This document shows positions 46,201 through 55,149 of a DNA stretch of 64,000 bases, piece after piece; the stretch's first letter is position 1; every line of letters begins with the position of its first letter. Where the stretch lies: positions 496,001-560,000 of the forward strand of contig OZ241746.1 of the NCBI GenBank assembly GCA_965201045.1. The letters are read 5' to 3'. Origin of the DNA: JAPORK01 sp026710285. Lineage in GTDB: Bacteria > Pseudomonadota > Gammaproteobacteria > Pseudomonadales > Endozoicomonadaceae. Made by a program: the position numbers and the translations under genes. The notes below the pieces were generated by a model. That model ran no database searches. It had not been told where the DNA came from and saw nothing but the letters and a program-made list of their open reading frames with translations.

Positions 46201-48768
46201 CTGATTACTGCCAGGGAGTAACAACATTTTAACCGGTTGATATAATACATTAGCCAGCATAACAGAAACAGCAGAGCGTCTGTTTTGGTTGCTCAACTGA
46301 TAGCTTATAACACAGCGACGGGCATCATCATATTGAGTAACAGTAATTTGTTTATTGGGTAGATAAAGCTTAATCACCCGTCCTGATTCATCATAATCTT
46401 GTGTAGTACGTAGTGATTTTATTTTTCCGGAGTGTTGAATAATATAACTGTATTGTGCAGCAACACGCCCAAAATCATCATAAGTCATTTTTTGTAATGG
46501 AACCCAGTATCCAGGATCTGGCTTTCCATTGTCAGTCAGTGCTTCAGCAAAGGACATTAGTGTACGCCCTGCACCATCAAAAATAATTTTTTGTTGCAAG
46601 CCGTTAACTGAAGTAATCAACAATTGATTGTATTGTGGTGAGACGGTATAGTGATAATATGTGCTCACTGCAAATTTAGTATCTCTGGCAAGATCGGTTT
46701 GTATAAGTCGTCCCCAGCGATCATAGTGATAACAGGTAATATTTCTTCCCTTTGAATCGCTGCTTTGCAGGAGCTGATTAGTAAACAGACTGGTGGTCAC
46801 CAGTGAAGATCGTCGCTGCTTTCCTGAATCGGTATTAATGGTGACATAGCTGGTTTTTGTATGATTTTTGAGATTATAACGGTAATAGTAGTGACGAATG
46901 ACTGAATGTACCGTTGATGATTGCTGTATACTTCCAGTCATAACAGTCTTTTTTAATAATCCGTAAGTAAAAATGTTGTCCGGATTCTGATAATAATAGT
47001 TAACTTTAGCTGTATATTTTTTACCAGACTGCTGTATTTGATGATCCAAAACCAGTCTGTATCCATGGTTGTTATAGTTGATCATTTTCCGATAATAATT
47101 ATGAATTGTTACAGGAGATGGTAATGGTATGGTTGTTTTTGCCGGAAAATTGGTTATAGTCTCATTTAATGTGGTAAAAATCCAACCGGAAGGTGTTGCC
47201 GGACAGGAAAAATCTCCGGCTTCAGGACAGTAGCGGATTTGAGTTGAACGACCAAAGCTATCTGTGTGTTTAACTATGCGTCCCTGATCATCATATTGTA
47301 TTGTCTCTGTTGTTATCGCAGGGATTACAGCTGTATTACTCCAGAGCCTGGTCACTACTTTCAATGGAAGACTATAAGTAGCCGGAAGATCTTTAAAAGA
47401 AGTATGGGCACAACCATTATCCATATCAGTATTACAAAAGAAAGTATGCACCTGAGATAATTTTTTCCCAGTACGATCACTTATTTTCTGTTCATCAATT
47501 AGCAAATGGTATTTATTGTAAGTGCGAATATCTCGTATGAGACCATTATCAGTTTGTGTTCGATAGGTATAAGTGACCGGTGCTTCAAATAATATATCGG
47601 TAACACTACTGTGAAGGGTTGGTAATCCTGAATTAAAAGCAAGGTAGTTATGCTCATTAGCACTGGTTTGTGAGTACTGGTAAGACACGGTCATAGCAGG
47701 TTGCCCTGCACCGGGATTGATAGTCTCCGCTGAAACAACGCATGGGTTGAGATTGAGAAATCCATCCTGACCATCTGTTTTCATTGCGCCAGTGCAGTTA
47801 TAATGAAATAATTTTTTCAATCCTGTTGGGTAATCAACTTCTTTTATCAGGTGTCCGAGATATCTGATATATATACCCGGTCCGGTATTATCCTGCTTAT
47901 CGGGCAATGTAATGCTGCGCAAAATTCCTCTTTCTTGATTAATGGATACAATAGCCGGTTGTCCTGTACTTTCTTTACTTATAACAGCAACATTATTTTT
48001 TTCATAGCGGATAGTAACAGAATGTCTCTGATCATCTGTTATAAATTGTAATAGGTGTGTTCCGGGTTTATAATGAAAATGAACACACCATCCGTCCTGT
48101 TGTTCCAGTGTTGTTTCATATCCGTCATGATCGAGCGTTTCCCGTAAACCATTATTATAAGTAATAATAAAATGTGTTTTTCTGCTACCTGAAATATGAA
48201 TATCCTGAAGTTTATGGTATAAAGGATACCACTGACCATTATCATATTGTTGTAAATAAAAAGATTGTCCGGTAGATGTAGTAAGCTGACTAGTCTGTAA
48301 ATTAAAATGAGTAAGATTCCAGCTCCAGCCATATCCCAGACCATCCGGATTAGCTGTTGCGATGCTATTATAACCAATCTCTAAATCAACATTCGGACCA
48401 TGACCGCTGTTGCTTAATAAATTACCTGCTTTAGCATGAAAGCTTAAGATTCCGGTACGCGGATCAGTTGCGGCATCTGCAGTTTTTCTGAAATTAAAAG
48501 CATTAGACCAAAGTTCTTCTCCCTGTACAGCAGACTGAGACAATCTTTGGGGTTGTTTATTTCTTTTATTTACAGATAGTGCGTGGCTTGGGGTATCAAA
48601 TATTTTTTGTTTTGATTTAAACTTTATTTTATTATTTAAATTTTGATATTTTCTGTGAATAGCAAAATCAAACTTTACTGCCTGAATATTCTGTTGAAAA
48701 ATTGATGTTGACAAAAAAAGTAAAAAAATAGCGAAATATTTTGTTTTTACTGCAAAAATTTTTGACAT
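43267..48768 (-). CDS. Giant Rhs/YD-repeat protein 3 with protease-like C-terminus
   Basis: 1833 residues from MSKIFAVKTKYF at 48768, with an upstream TTG (48792) rejected because the ACAGG ribosome site precedes the ATG. Signal peptide, N-terminal domain, YD shell, Rhs core and hydrophobic region are almost residue-for-residue those of Rhs 2; only scattered substitutions are seen over about 1600 residues. The C-terminal domain keeps Cys1674 (VTCDIATMCL), His1777 (SHIGAVQ) and Asp1798/1799 (FYDDG). It differs strongly between them (KLIKKDYYLPYSQSMGFDE against KLTKNRSRTPHSRNIGFNE) and at the extreme end. A recent duplication with selective C-terminal change is the simplest reading. No immunity gene follows. 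Confidence 0.92.
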   Translation of the reverse strand: MSKIFAVKTKYFAIFLLFLSTSIFQQNIQAVKFDFAIHRKYQNLNNKIKFKSKQKIFDTPSHALSVNKRNKQPQRLSQSAVQGEELWSNAFNFRKTADAATDPRTGILSFHAKAGNLLSNSGHGPNVDLEIGYNSIATANPDGLGYGWSWNLTHFNLQTSQLTTSTGQSFYLQQYDNGQWYPLYHKLQDIHISGSRKTHFIITYNNGLRETLDHDGYETTLEQQDGWCVHFHYKPGTHLLQFITDDQRHSVTIRYEKNNVAVISKESTGQPAIVSINQERGILRSITLPDKQDNTGPGIYIRYLGHLIKEVDYPTGLKKLFHYNCTGAMKTDGQDGFLNLNPCVVSAETINPGAGQPAMTVSYQYSQTSANEHNYLAFNSGLPTLHSSVTDILFEAPVTYTYRTQTDNGLIRDIRTYNKYHLLIDEQKISDRTGKKLSQVHTFFCNTDMDNGCAHTSFKDLPATYSLPLKVVTRLWSNTAVIPAITTETIQYDDQGRIVKHTDSFGRSTQIRYCPEAGDFSCPATPSGWIFTTLNETITNFPAKTTIPLPSPVTIHNYYRKMINYNNHGYRLVLDHQIQQSGKKYTAKVNYYYQNPDNIFTYGLLKKTVMTGSIQQSSTVHSVIRHYYYRYNLKNHTKTSYVTINTDSGKQRRSSLVTTSLFTNQLLQSSDSKGRNITCYHYDRWGRLIQTDLARDTKFAVSTYYHYTVSPQYNQLLITSVNGLQQKIIFDGAGRTLMSFAEALTDNGKPDPGYWVPLQKMTYDDFGRVAAQYSYIIQHSGKIKSLRTTQDYDESGRVIKLYLPNKQITVTQYDDARRCVISYQLSNQNRRSAVSVMLANVLYQPVKMLLLPGSNQPLSSVSALCRATDETIKTSGAKETTITYDGFGRAINTTDPLGRTVKKYYNALGQVTDIMDPAGDVIHKIYDLNGHEIQSWAQPASGGHYLLASAEYNSAGDLLWSAGEDRHRTTFTYTDDGKLSGITNPAGHTVTLHYNKIGLPVTKWLDGKLQLQLQYDPVTAMVKVRKDSTGRTTFTYDTDGLVRQLTHSGENDYPDYQLKWQYDKNRRIISTTDIGNNKIQTTYDAFGRTKKAIYHSYHGQPDTLSVLTYDDFSRIKTLHYGSGMERTLDYDYFSHPLTINDKLAGKLLSAWSFRYDADDNITTLIQQDDLHQYAHLHYQYDVLNNLVTMTCSGSSGLPLCPRDTALNGSGLNHPPIIIRQNYTFNSLNRLASVRETLQNLSQQQTLNKAIDYIYSDPSVPLRLQQINTIWNYKSPDTHHFSYDIAGNMTTDGEENHIYYNAFNQIIQVTKTDGQNSHYFYDSSGREVKNDSHLGISYLFYNGSKVVNEKISTPAQGSHIIGFLGFAKTIDGLISQYNESDYKGDVSGILTKAQKNTTGYKLTQRNLYSPYGMVFHCKNISKLPLYQQTLHGFDGELTDPATGWQFLGNGHRTYNPEQRYFVSEDPAGDGYGFGSNNPIMNTDPGGNMPQWLGGIFKWMGYVSTFGLNALHEKWAHIAGAVITAGLTVATLGASAATYGGTLLASAVIAGTTAASTIPVIAAAIPANRGLNMAASVEGFIEMGAMIATAAVDIGLFFTTPQVQINEYELNVLNMLKMSVTKQKPCYDANSPIALLKQNAGELLNLRQQRLQMKNLEDVQEVWKILKSEQNDLVTCDIATMCLVAGLKQQPLQLQDLQKFLRAKLQVYEHKLRTISAKLNIVAQTDIRQRQFEVTYNTILKNVIKKLIKKDYYLPYSQSMGFDEILKEPGIAIIETNSHIGAVQKFTGAEDRWGAYIFYDDGTMKLEQGSVKEISDKFFSLCLGETRILTYTLLD

Positions 48769-49210
48769 AAAAATACCTGTAAAAACAACCAAAATAAAAA
48801 TATATTTTAATATACTAAAAAAGAAAAATTATGCAGATGTTGTGTGAAATTGCATTATAAACAATAAAGAAGTATATACCCATACAACTTCAGGATCCTG
48901 AATTTCATTTTTTTATAGTTCTTTAATCTAAATTACTTTTGAAAAAGTAAATCTGATGTTTTCAAGCTAAATGGATGAAGAAAAAGTTGATATAGATTAT
49001 CTGGTCATTTTTTTTGAAAGCTGATCAATATGACAAAACATAAATAGACCCTGGTTTACGACAATCTTAAATCAAATTAATTTGTTATAAAATACTCACA
49101 ATAGTTTCTGTAATATTTGGAGTAATCCACTTAACTCAAATGGCTGTAGTAGTAATCATAGCAAAAAACTAAAGGTTTCTTATATTATCCTGGGTGTTCT
49201 GCTTTATTTT
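48769..49210. repeat. Inter-Rhs spacer, unit repeated at 54719-55149
   Basis: The spacer upstream of Rhs 3 is closely similar to the one upstream of Rhs 4, so the amplification unit is gene plus spacer. A TATAAT-like hexamer on the minus strand (48854-48859) could be the -10 of Rhs 3. A perfect 14-base palindrome TTCAGGATCCTGAA is at 48889-48902 and is broken in the other spacer. No immunity-type open frame is present. Confidence 0.65.
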
Positions 49211-52200
49211 TTATTGTAAAAGCATATAGGCTTTTATAGCCTTATCTTCTTTATAAGCAAAGGAAAAAAATTTTTTCTGTACTTCTTTCATCGAACCTCT
49301 TTTTAATATCATCGTACCATCATTATGAAAAATATAAGCTCCCCATGGTTTTTCTGCCCCTGCAAATCTTTGTATTACTCCCATATGCAATGGTATTTCT
49401 ACTACCGCAATGCCAGGCTCTATTAAAATTTCATCAAACGTCATTTCTCTTTTGATTGCAAGTCTGCAATACTCTTTATCCGGATTTAATATTTCAAAAT
49501 TTTTTTTAATAGAAAATGAATAATCTGCAATATTTTTATCAAGAGTACTATCTCCATCACCAAAGAGCTTAATCTCACCTTTGATTTTTTTCATACTTCG
49601 CTCAACAACTACTAATTTCATCCGCAAAATTCTTTGTAAAGCCTGAAGCTGTAAAGGTTTCTGATTCAGACTCGATACCAGGCAAAGTGCTCCTATATCA
49701 CATGTTACTAAATCATTTTTTTCTGATTTTAATATTTTCCAGACAGCCTCAACATCCTCTAACGATTTCAGCTCCAATCTCTGACGCTGGCTATTAATAA
49801 ACTGAGGTGCATTTTTTTTCAATAGGTTTATTGGAGTCTCTGCATTGAAACAAAGCGATGCATCTTTCGGTAATTTCATCATGTTCAAAACATGGAGTTC
49901 ATATTCATTACTTTGAACCTGTGAGGTTGCAAAAAACAGTCCTATATCTATAGCTGCGGTCGCAATCATTGCTCCCATTTCAATGAATCCTTCTACAGAA
50001 GCTGCCATGTTTAACCCACGATTAGCAGGAATTGCTGCAGCAACAACAGGAATAGTGCCAGCAGCAGTTGTTCCTACTATTACTGCTGATGCCAATAACG
50101 TTCCACCATAAGTGGCTGCACCTGCACCTAAAGTAGCCACTGTTAAGCCTGTGGTAATAACTGCACCGGCAATATGTGCCCATTTTGCATGCAAAGCATT
50201 AAGCCCAAAAGTACTTACATAGCCCATCCATTTGAAAATGCCACCAAGCCATTGTGGCATATTTCCACCGGGATCAATATTCATTATTGGATTATTACTG
50301 CCAAAGCCATAACCGTCACCTGCAGGATCTTCACTAACAAAATAGCGTTGTTCAGGATTATACGTTCTGTGTCCATTGCCTAAAAACTGCCAGCCGGTTG
50401 CAGGATCAGTAAGCTCTCCATTAAATCCATGCAGTGTTTGTTGATAGAGCGGTAATTTTCTGGTATTTTTGCAATGAAAAATCATTCCATAAGGGCTGTA
50501 AAGATTACGTTGCGTTAATTTATACCCTGTTGTATTTTTTTGTTCTTTAGTGAGTATGCCGCTAACATCACCTTTATAATTATTTTCGTTGTATTGGCTA
50601 ATAAGACCATCAATAGTTTTTGCAAAACCTAAAAAACCGATAATATGACTGCCTTGTGCTGGTGTACTGATTTTTTCATTAACTACTTTGCTGCCACGAT
50701 AAAAGAGATAGCTGATACCGAGATTACTTTCGGTTTTTACTTCACGTCCACTGCTGTCGTAAAAATAATGACTGTTCTGACCATCAGTTTTAATAACCTG
50801 AACGATCTGATTAAAAGCATTGTAATAAATATGATTCCCTTCTCCGTCTGTAGTCATATTTCCGGCTATATCATAACTAAAATAATGAGTATCGGGTGAC
50901 TTATAGTTCCATATTGTATTGATCTGTTGTAAACGTAATGGTACAGAAGGATCAGAATAAATATAATCAATTGTTTTATTCAATGTTTGTTGCTGTGATA
51001 AATTTTGTAGTGTTTCCCGTACAGAAGTCAGCCGGTTCAATGAATTGAAAGTATAATTCTGTCTGATAATTACCGGTGGATGACTCAGACCAGACCGGTT
51101 GAGTACGGTATCCCGTGGACACAAGGGTAATCCGGATGAACCTGAACAGGTCATGGTAACGAGGTTATCAAGTGCATCATACTGATAATACAAGCGTGCA
51201 TACTGATACAAATCATCCCGCTGAATCAGTGTCGTGATATTATCATCAGCATCATAACGAAAAGACCATGCTGACAACAGTTTACCTGCAAGTTTATCGT
51301 TAATGGTTAGCGGATGACCAAAGCAATCATAATCGATTGTTCTTTCCATGCCGCTACCATAATGCAGCGTTTTGATGCGGGAAAAATCATCGTAAGTCAA
51401 TACAGATAAAGTATCAGACTGACCCTTATAACTGTGATAAATAGCTTTTTTTGTTCTGCCAAAAGCGTCATATGTAGTTTGTATTTTGTTATTACCAATA
51501 TCAGTCATACTGATAATGCGACGATTTTTATCATACTGCCACTTTAACTGATAATCAGGATAACCATTTCCTCCTGAATGTTTGAGTTGACGTACAAGAC
51601 CGTCAGTATCATAAGTGAAAGTAGTGATACCGGTGATATCTTTGCGCACTTTTACCATTGCAGTCACCGGATCATACTGAAGCTGTAACTGTAATTTTCC
51701 GTCCAGCCATTTGGTTACTGGCAAACCGATTTTGTTATATTTAAAAGATAAAGTATGTTCTGCCGGATTTGTGGTGCCAGATAGTTTACCATCGTCAGTG
51801 TAGGTAAAGGTAGTGCGATGCCCATCCTCACCTGCACTCCATATTAAGTCACCAGCACTATTATATTCAGCTGAAGCTAACAAATAATGTCCGCCAGAAG
51901 CAGGTTGTGCCCAGGACTGAATTTCATGTCCGTTCAGATCATAAATTTTGTGGATAACATCACCTGCAGGATCCATAATATCTGTTACCTGCCCCAGTGC
52001 ATTATAATATTTTTTTACGGTACGTCCCAGAGGGTCTGTTGTGTTTATTGCCCGACCAAAGCCATCATAAGTAACAGTGGTTTCTTTTGCACCGCTCGTT
52101 TTAATAGTTTTATCAGTAGCTCTGCATAAAGCAAAAACAGAAGATAATGGTTGATTACTGCCAGGGAGTAGCAACATTTTAATCGGCTGATATAATACAT

Positions 52201-54718
52201 TAGCCAGCATAACAGAAACAGCAGAACGTCTGTTCTGACGACTCAACTGATAGCTTATAACACAGCGACGTGCATCATCATATTGAGTAACGGCAATTTG
52301 TTTGTCTGGCAGATAAAGCTTAATCACCCGTCCTGATTCATCATAATCCTGTGTCGTACGTAGTGATTTTATTTTTCCGGAGTGTTGAATAATATAACTG
52401 TATTGTGCAGCAACACGCCCAAAACCGTCATAAGTCGTTTTTTGTAATGGAACCCAGTGTCCGAGTTCTGGCTTTCCTTTGTCAGTTAGTGCTTCGGTAA
52501 AGGACATTAGTGTACGTCCTGCACCATCAAAAGTAGTTTTTTGTTGCAAGCCGTTAACTGGAGTAATCAACAACTGATTATATTGTGGTGAGACGGTATA
52601 GTGATAATATGTGCTCACTGCAAATTTAGTATCTATAGCAAGATCGGTTTGTATAAGTCGTCCCCAGCGATCATAGTGATAACGGGTAATATTTCTTCCT
52701 TTTGAATCACTGCTTTGCAGGATCTGATTAGTAAACAGACTAGTGGTAACCAATGAAGATCGTCGCTGTTTTCCTGGATCGGTATTAATGGTGATATAGC
52801 TGGTTTTTGTATGATTTTTGGGATTATAGAGGTAATAATAGTGATGAATTATTGAGTGTATTGTTGATGGTTGCTGTATGCTTCCACTCATAACAGTTTT
52901 TTTTAATAAGCCGTAAGTAAAAACATCTTCTGGATTTTGATAATAATAGTTGAGTTTAGTTGTATACTCTCTGCCAGACGTCTGTATTTGATGATCCAAA
53001 ACCAGCCTGTATCCATGGTTGTTATAGTTGATCATTTTCCGGTAATAATTATGAATTGTTACAGTAGATGGTAATGGTATCATTGTTTTTGCCGGAAAAA
53101 TAGTTGTCATCTCATTTAATGCAGTAAAAAACCAACCTGAAGGCGTTGCCGGACAGGAAAAATCTCCGGCTTCAGGACAGTAGCGGATTTGAGTTGAACG
53201 ACCAAAGCTATCTGTGTGTTTAACTATGCGTCCCTGATCATCGTACTGTATTGTTTCTGTTGTTATCGCAGGGATTACAGCTGTATTACTCCAAATCCTG
53301 GTCACTATTTTCAATGGAAGACTATAAGTAGCCGGAAGATCTTTAAAAGAAGTATGGGCACAACCATTGTCCATATCAGTATTACAAAAGAAAGTATGTA
53401 CCTGAGATAATTTTTTCCCAGTACGATCACTTATTTTCTGTTCATCAATTAGCAAATGGTATTTATTGTAAGTGCGAATATCTCGTATGAGACCATTATC
53501 AGTGTGTGTTCGATAGGTATAAGTGACCGGCGCTTCAAATAATATATCGGTAACACTGTTGTGAAGAGTTGATAATCCTGAATTAAAAGCAAGGTAGTTA
53601 TGCTCATTAGCACTGGTTTGTGAGTACTGGTAAGACACGGTCATAGCAGGTTGCCCTGCACCGGGATTGATAGTCTCCGATGAAACAACGCATGGATTGA
53701 GATTGAAAAACCCATCCTCACCATCTGTTTTCATTGCATCAGTACAATTATAGTGAAATAATTTTTGCAATCCTGTTGGGTAATCAACTTCTTTGATCAG
53801 ATGTCCGAGATATTTGATATATATACTCGGTCCGGTATTATCCTGCGCATCGGGTAGTGTAATGCTGTGCAAAATTCCTCTTTCTCGATTAATGGATACA
53901 ACGATCGGTTGTCCTGTACTTTCTTTACTTATAACAGCAACATTATTTTTTTTATAGCGAATAGTAACGCTATGTCTCTGATCATCTGTTATAAATTGCA
54001 ACAGGTGTGTTCCGGGTTTATAGTGAAAATGAACACACCATCCGTCCTGTTGTTCCAGTGTTGTTTCATATCCGTCATGATTGAGCGTTTCCCGTAAGCC
54101 ATTAGTATAAGTAATCGTAAAATGTGTTTTTCTGCTACCTGAAATATAAATATCCTGAAGTTTATGATATAAAGGATACCACTGACCATTATTATATTGT
54201 TGTAAATGAAAGGATTGTCCGGCAGATGTAGCAAGCTGATTGGTCTGTAAATTAAAATGAGTAAGATTCCAGCTCCAGCCATATCCCAGACCATCCGGAT
54301 TAGCTGTTGCGATGCTATTATAACCGATTTCTAAATCAATATTCGGACCATGACCGCTATTGCTTAATAAATTACCTGCTTTAGCATGAAAGCTTAAGAT
54401 ACCAGTACGTGGATCAGTTGCAGTATCTGCAGTTTTTCTGAAATTAAAGGCATTAGACCAAAGTTCTTCTCCCTGTACAGCAGACTGAAACAATCTTTGG
54501 GGTTGTTTATTTTTTTTATTTACAGATAGTGCGTGGTTTGGGGTATCAAATATTTTTTGTTTTGATTTAAACTTTATTTTATTATTTAAATTTTGATATT
54601 TTCTGTGAATAGCAAAATCAAACTTTACTGCCTGAATATTCTGTTGAAAAATTGATGTTGATAAAAAAAGTAAAAAAATAGCGAAATATTTTGTTTTTAC
54701 CGCAAAAATTTTTGACAT
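49211..54718 (-). CDS. Giant Rhs/YD-repeat protein 4 with protease-like C-terminus
   Basis: 1835 residues from MSKIFAVKTKYF at 54718 (upstream TTG at 54742 rejected as for Rhs 3). The first 90 residues are nearly the same as Rhs 2 and 3; the shell has more substitutions than those two have between them. The C-terminal domain belongs to a second subtype. It starts NEYELHVLNMMKLPKDASL and has a reworked LLKKNAPQFINSQRQRLELKSLEDVEAVW segment. Cys lies in VTCDIGALCL, His in PLHMGVIQRF, and Asp in FHNDGTM. The protein ends KAIKAYMLLQ. The Cys, His and Asp are retained although much of the linker is unrelated to Rhs 2 and 3. Confidence 0.92.
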   Translation of the reverse strand: MSKIFAVKTKYFAIFLLFLSTSIFQQNIQAVKFDFAIHRKYQNLNNKIKFKSKQKIFDTPNHALSVNKKNKQPQRLFQSAVQGEELWSNAFNFRKTADTATDPRTGILSFHAKAGNLLSNSGHGPNIDLEIGYNSIATANPDGLGYGWSWNLTHFNLQTNQLATSAGQSFHLQQYNNGQWYPLYHKLQDIYISGSRKTHFTITYTNGLRETLNHDGYETTLEQQDGWCVHFHYKPGTHLLQFITDDQRHSVTIRYKKNNVAVISKESTGQPIVVSINRERGILHSITLPDAQDNTGPSIYIKYLGHLIKEVDYPTGLQKLFHYNCTDAMKTDGEDGFFNLNPCVVSSETINPGAGQPAMTVSYQYSQTSANEHNYLAFNSGLSTLHNSVTDILFEAPVTYTYRTHTDNGLIRDIRTYNKYHLLIDEQKISDRTGKKLSQVHTFFCNTDMDNGCAHTSFKDLPATYSLPLKIVTRIWSNTAVIPAITTETIQYDDQGRIVKHTDSFGRSTQIRYCPEAGDFSCPATPSGWFFTALNEMTTIFPAKTMIPLPSTVTIHNYYRKMINYNNHGYRLVLDHQIQTSGREYTTKLNYYYQNPEDVFTYGLLKKTVMSGSIQQPSTIHSIIHHYYYLYNPKNHTKTSYITINTDPGKQRRSSLVTTSLFTNQILQSSDSKGRNITRYHYDRWGRLIQTDLAIDTKFAVSTYYHYTVSPQYNQLLITPVNGLQQKTTFDGAGRTLMSFTEALTDKGKPELGHWVPLQKTTYDGFGRVAAQYSYIIQHSGKIKSLRTTQDYDESGRVIKLYLPDKQIAVTQYDDARRCVISYQLSRQNRRSAVSVMLANVLYQPIKMLLLPGSNQPLSSVFALCRATDKTIKTSGAKETTVTYDGFGRAINTTDPLGRTVKKYYNALGQVTDIMDPAGDVIHKIYDLNGHEIQSWAQPASGGHYLLASAEYNSAGDLIWSAGEDGHRTTFTYTDDGKLSGTTNPAEHTLSFKYNKIGLPVTKWLDGKLQLQLQYDPVTAMVKVRKDITGITTFTYDTDGLVRQLKHSGGNGYPDYQLKWQYDKNRRIISMTDIGNNKIQTTYDAFGRTKKAIYHSYKGQSDTLSVLTYDDFSRIKTLHYGSGMERTIDYDCFGHPLTINDKLAGKLLSAWSFRYDADDNITTLIQRDDLYQYARLYYQYDALDNLVTMTCSGSSGLPLCPRDTVLNRSGLSHPPVIIRQNYTFNSLNRLTSVRETLQNLSQQQTLNKTIDYIYSDPSVPLRLQQINTIWNYKSPDTHYFSYDIAGNMTTDGEGNHIYYNAFNQIVQVIKTDGQNSHYFYDSSGREVKTESNLGISYLFYRGSKVVNEKISTPAQGSHIIGFLGFAKTIDGLISQYNENNYKGDVSGILTKEQKNTTGYKLTQRNLYSPYGMIFHCKNTRKLPLYQQTLHGFNGELTDPATGWQFLGNGHRTYNPEQRYFVSEDPAGDGYGFGSNNPIMNIDPGGNMPQWLGGIFKWMGYVSTFGLNALHAKWAHIAGAVITTGLTVATLGAGAATYGGTLLASAVIVGTTAAGTIPVVAAAIPANRGLNMAASVEGFIEMGAMIATAAIDIGLFFATSQVQSNEYELHVLNMMKLPKDASLCFNAETPINLLKKNAPQFINSQRQRLELKSLEDVEAVWKILKSEKNDLVTCDIGALCLVSSLNQKPLQLQALQRILRMKLVVVERSMKKIKGEIKLFGDGDSTLDKNIADYSFSIKKNFEILNPDKEYCRLAIKREMTFDEILIEPGIAVVEIPLHMGVIQRFAGAEKPWGAYIFHNDGTMILKRGSMKEVQKKFFSFAYKEDKAIKAYMLLQ

Positions 54719-55149
54719 AAAAATACCTGTAAAAACAACCAAAATAAAAATATATTTTAATATCCTAAAAAAGAAAAATTATGCAGATGTTGTGTGAAAT
54801 TGCGTTATAAACAACAAAGAAGTATATACCCATACAACTTCAGAGTCCTAAATTTTATTTTTTTATAGTTTTTTAATCTCAATGACTTTTGAAAAAGTAA
54901 ATCTGATGTTTTCAAGCTAAATGGATAAAGAAAGAGTTGATATAGATTATCTGGTTATTTAATTTTGACAAAATATCAACAGATTCTTGTTTACGACAAT
55001 ATTAAACCAAATTAATTTTTTATAAAATGCTCACAATAGTTTCTGTAATATTTGGAGCAATTCACCTGGTTAAAACGACTGTATTAGTAATCATAGCAAA
55101 GAACTAAAAGTTTCTTATATTATCCTGGAATAGTGTTCTGCTCTATTTT
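54719..55149. repeat. Inter-Rhs spacer, unit repeated at 48769-49210
   Basis: Matches the previous spacer closely over most of its length, with small indels. It includes the same ATGCAGATGTTGTGTGAAATTG block and the AATATTTGGAG block near the downstream gene end. No open frame that could encode an immunity protein is present. Confidence 0.65.

Noticed and set aside
48769..49210. Possible immunity gene between Rhs copies
   Set aside because: No open frame of useful length with a ribosome site on either strand; the spacer is AT-rich and repeated as regulatory sequence.
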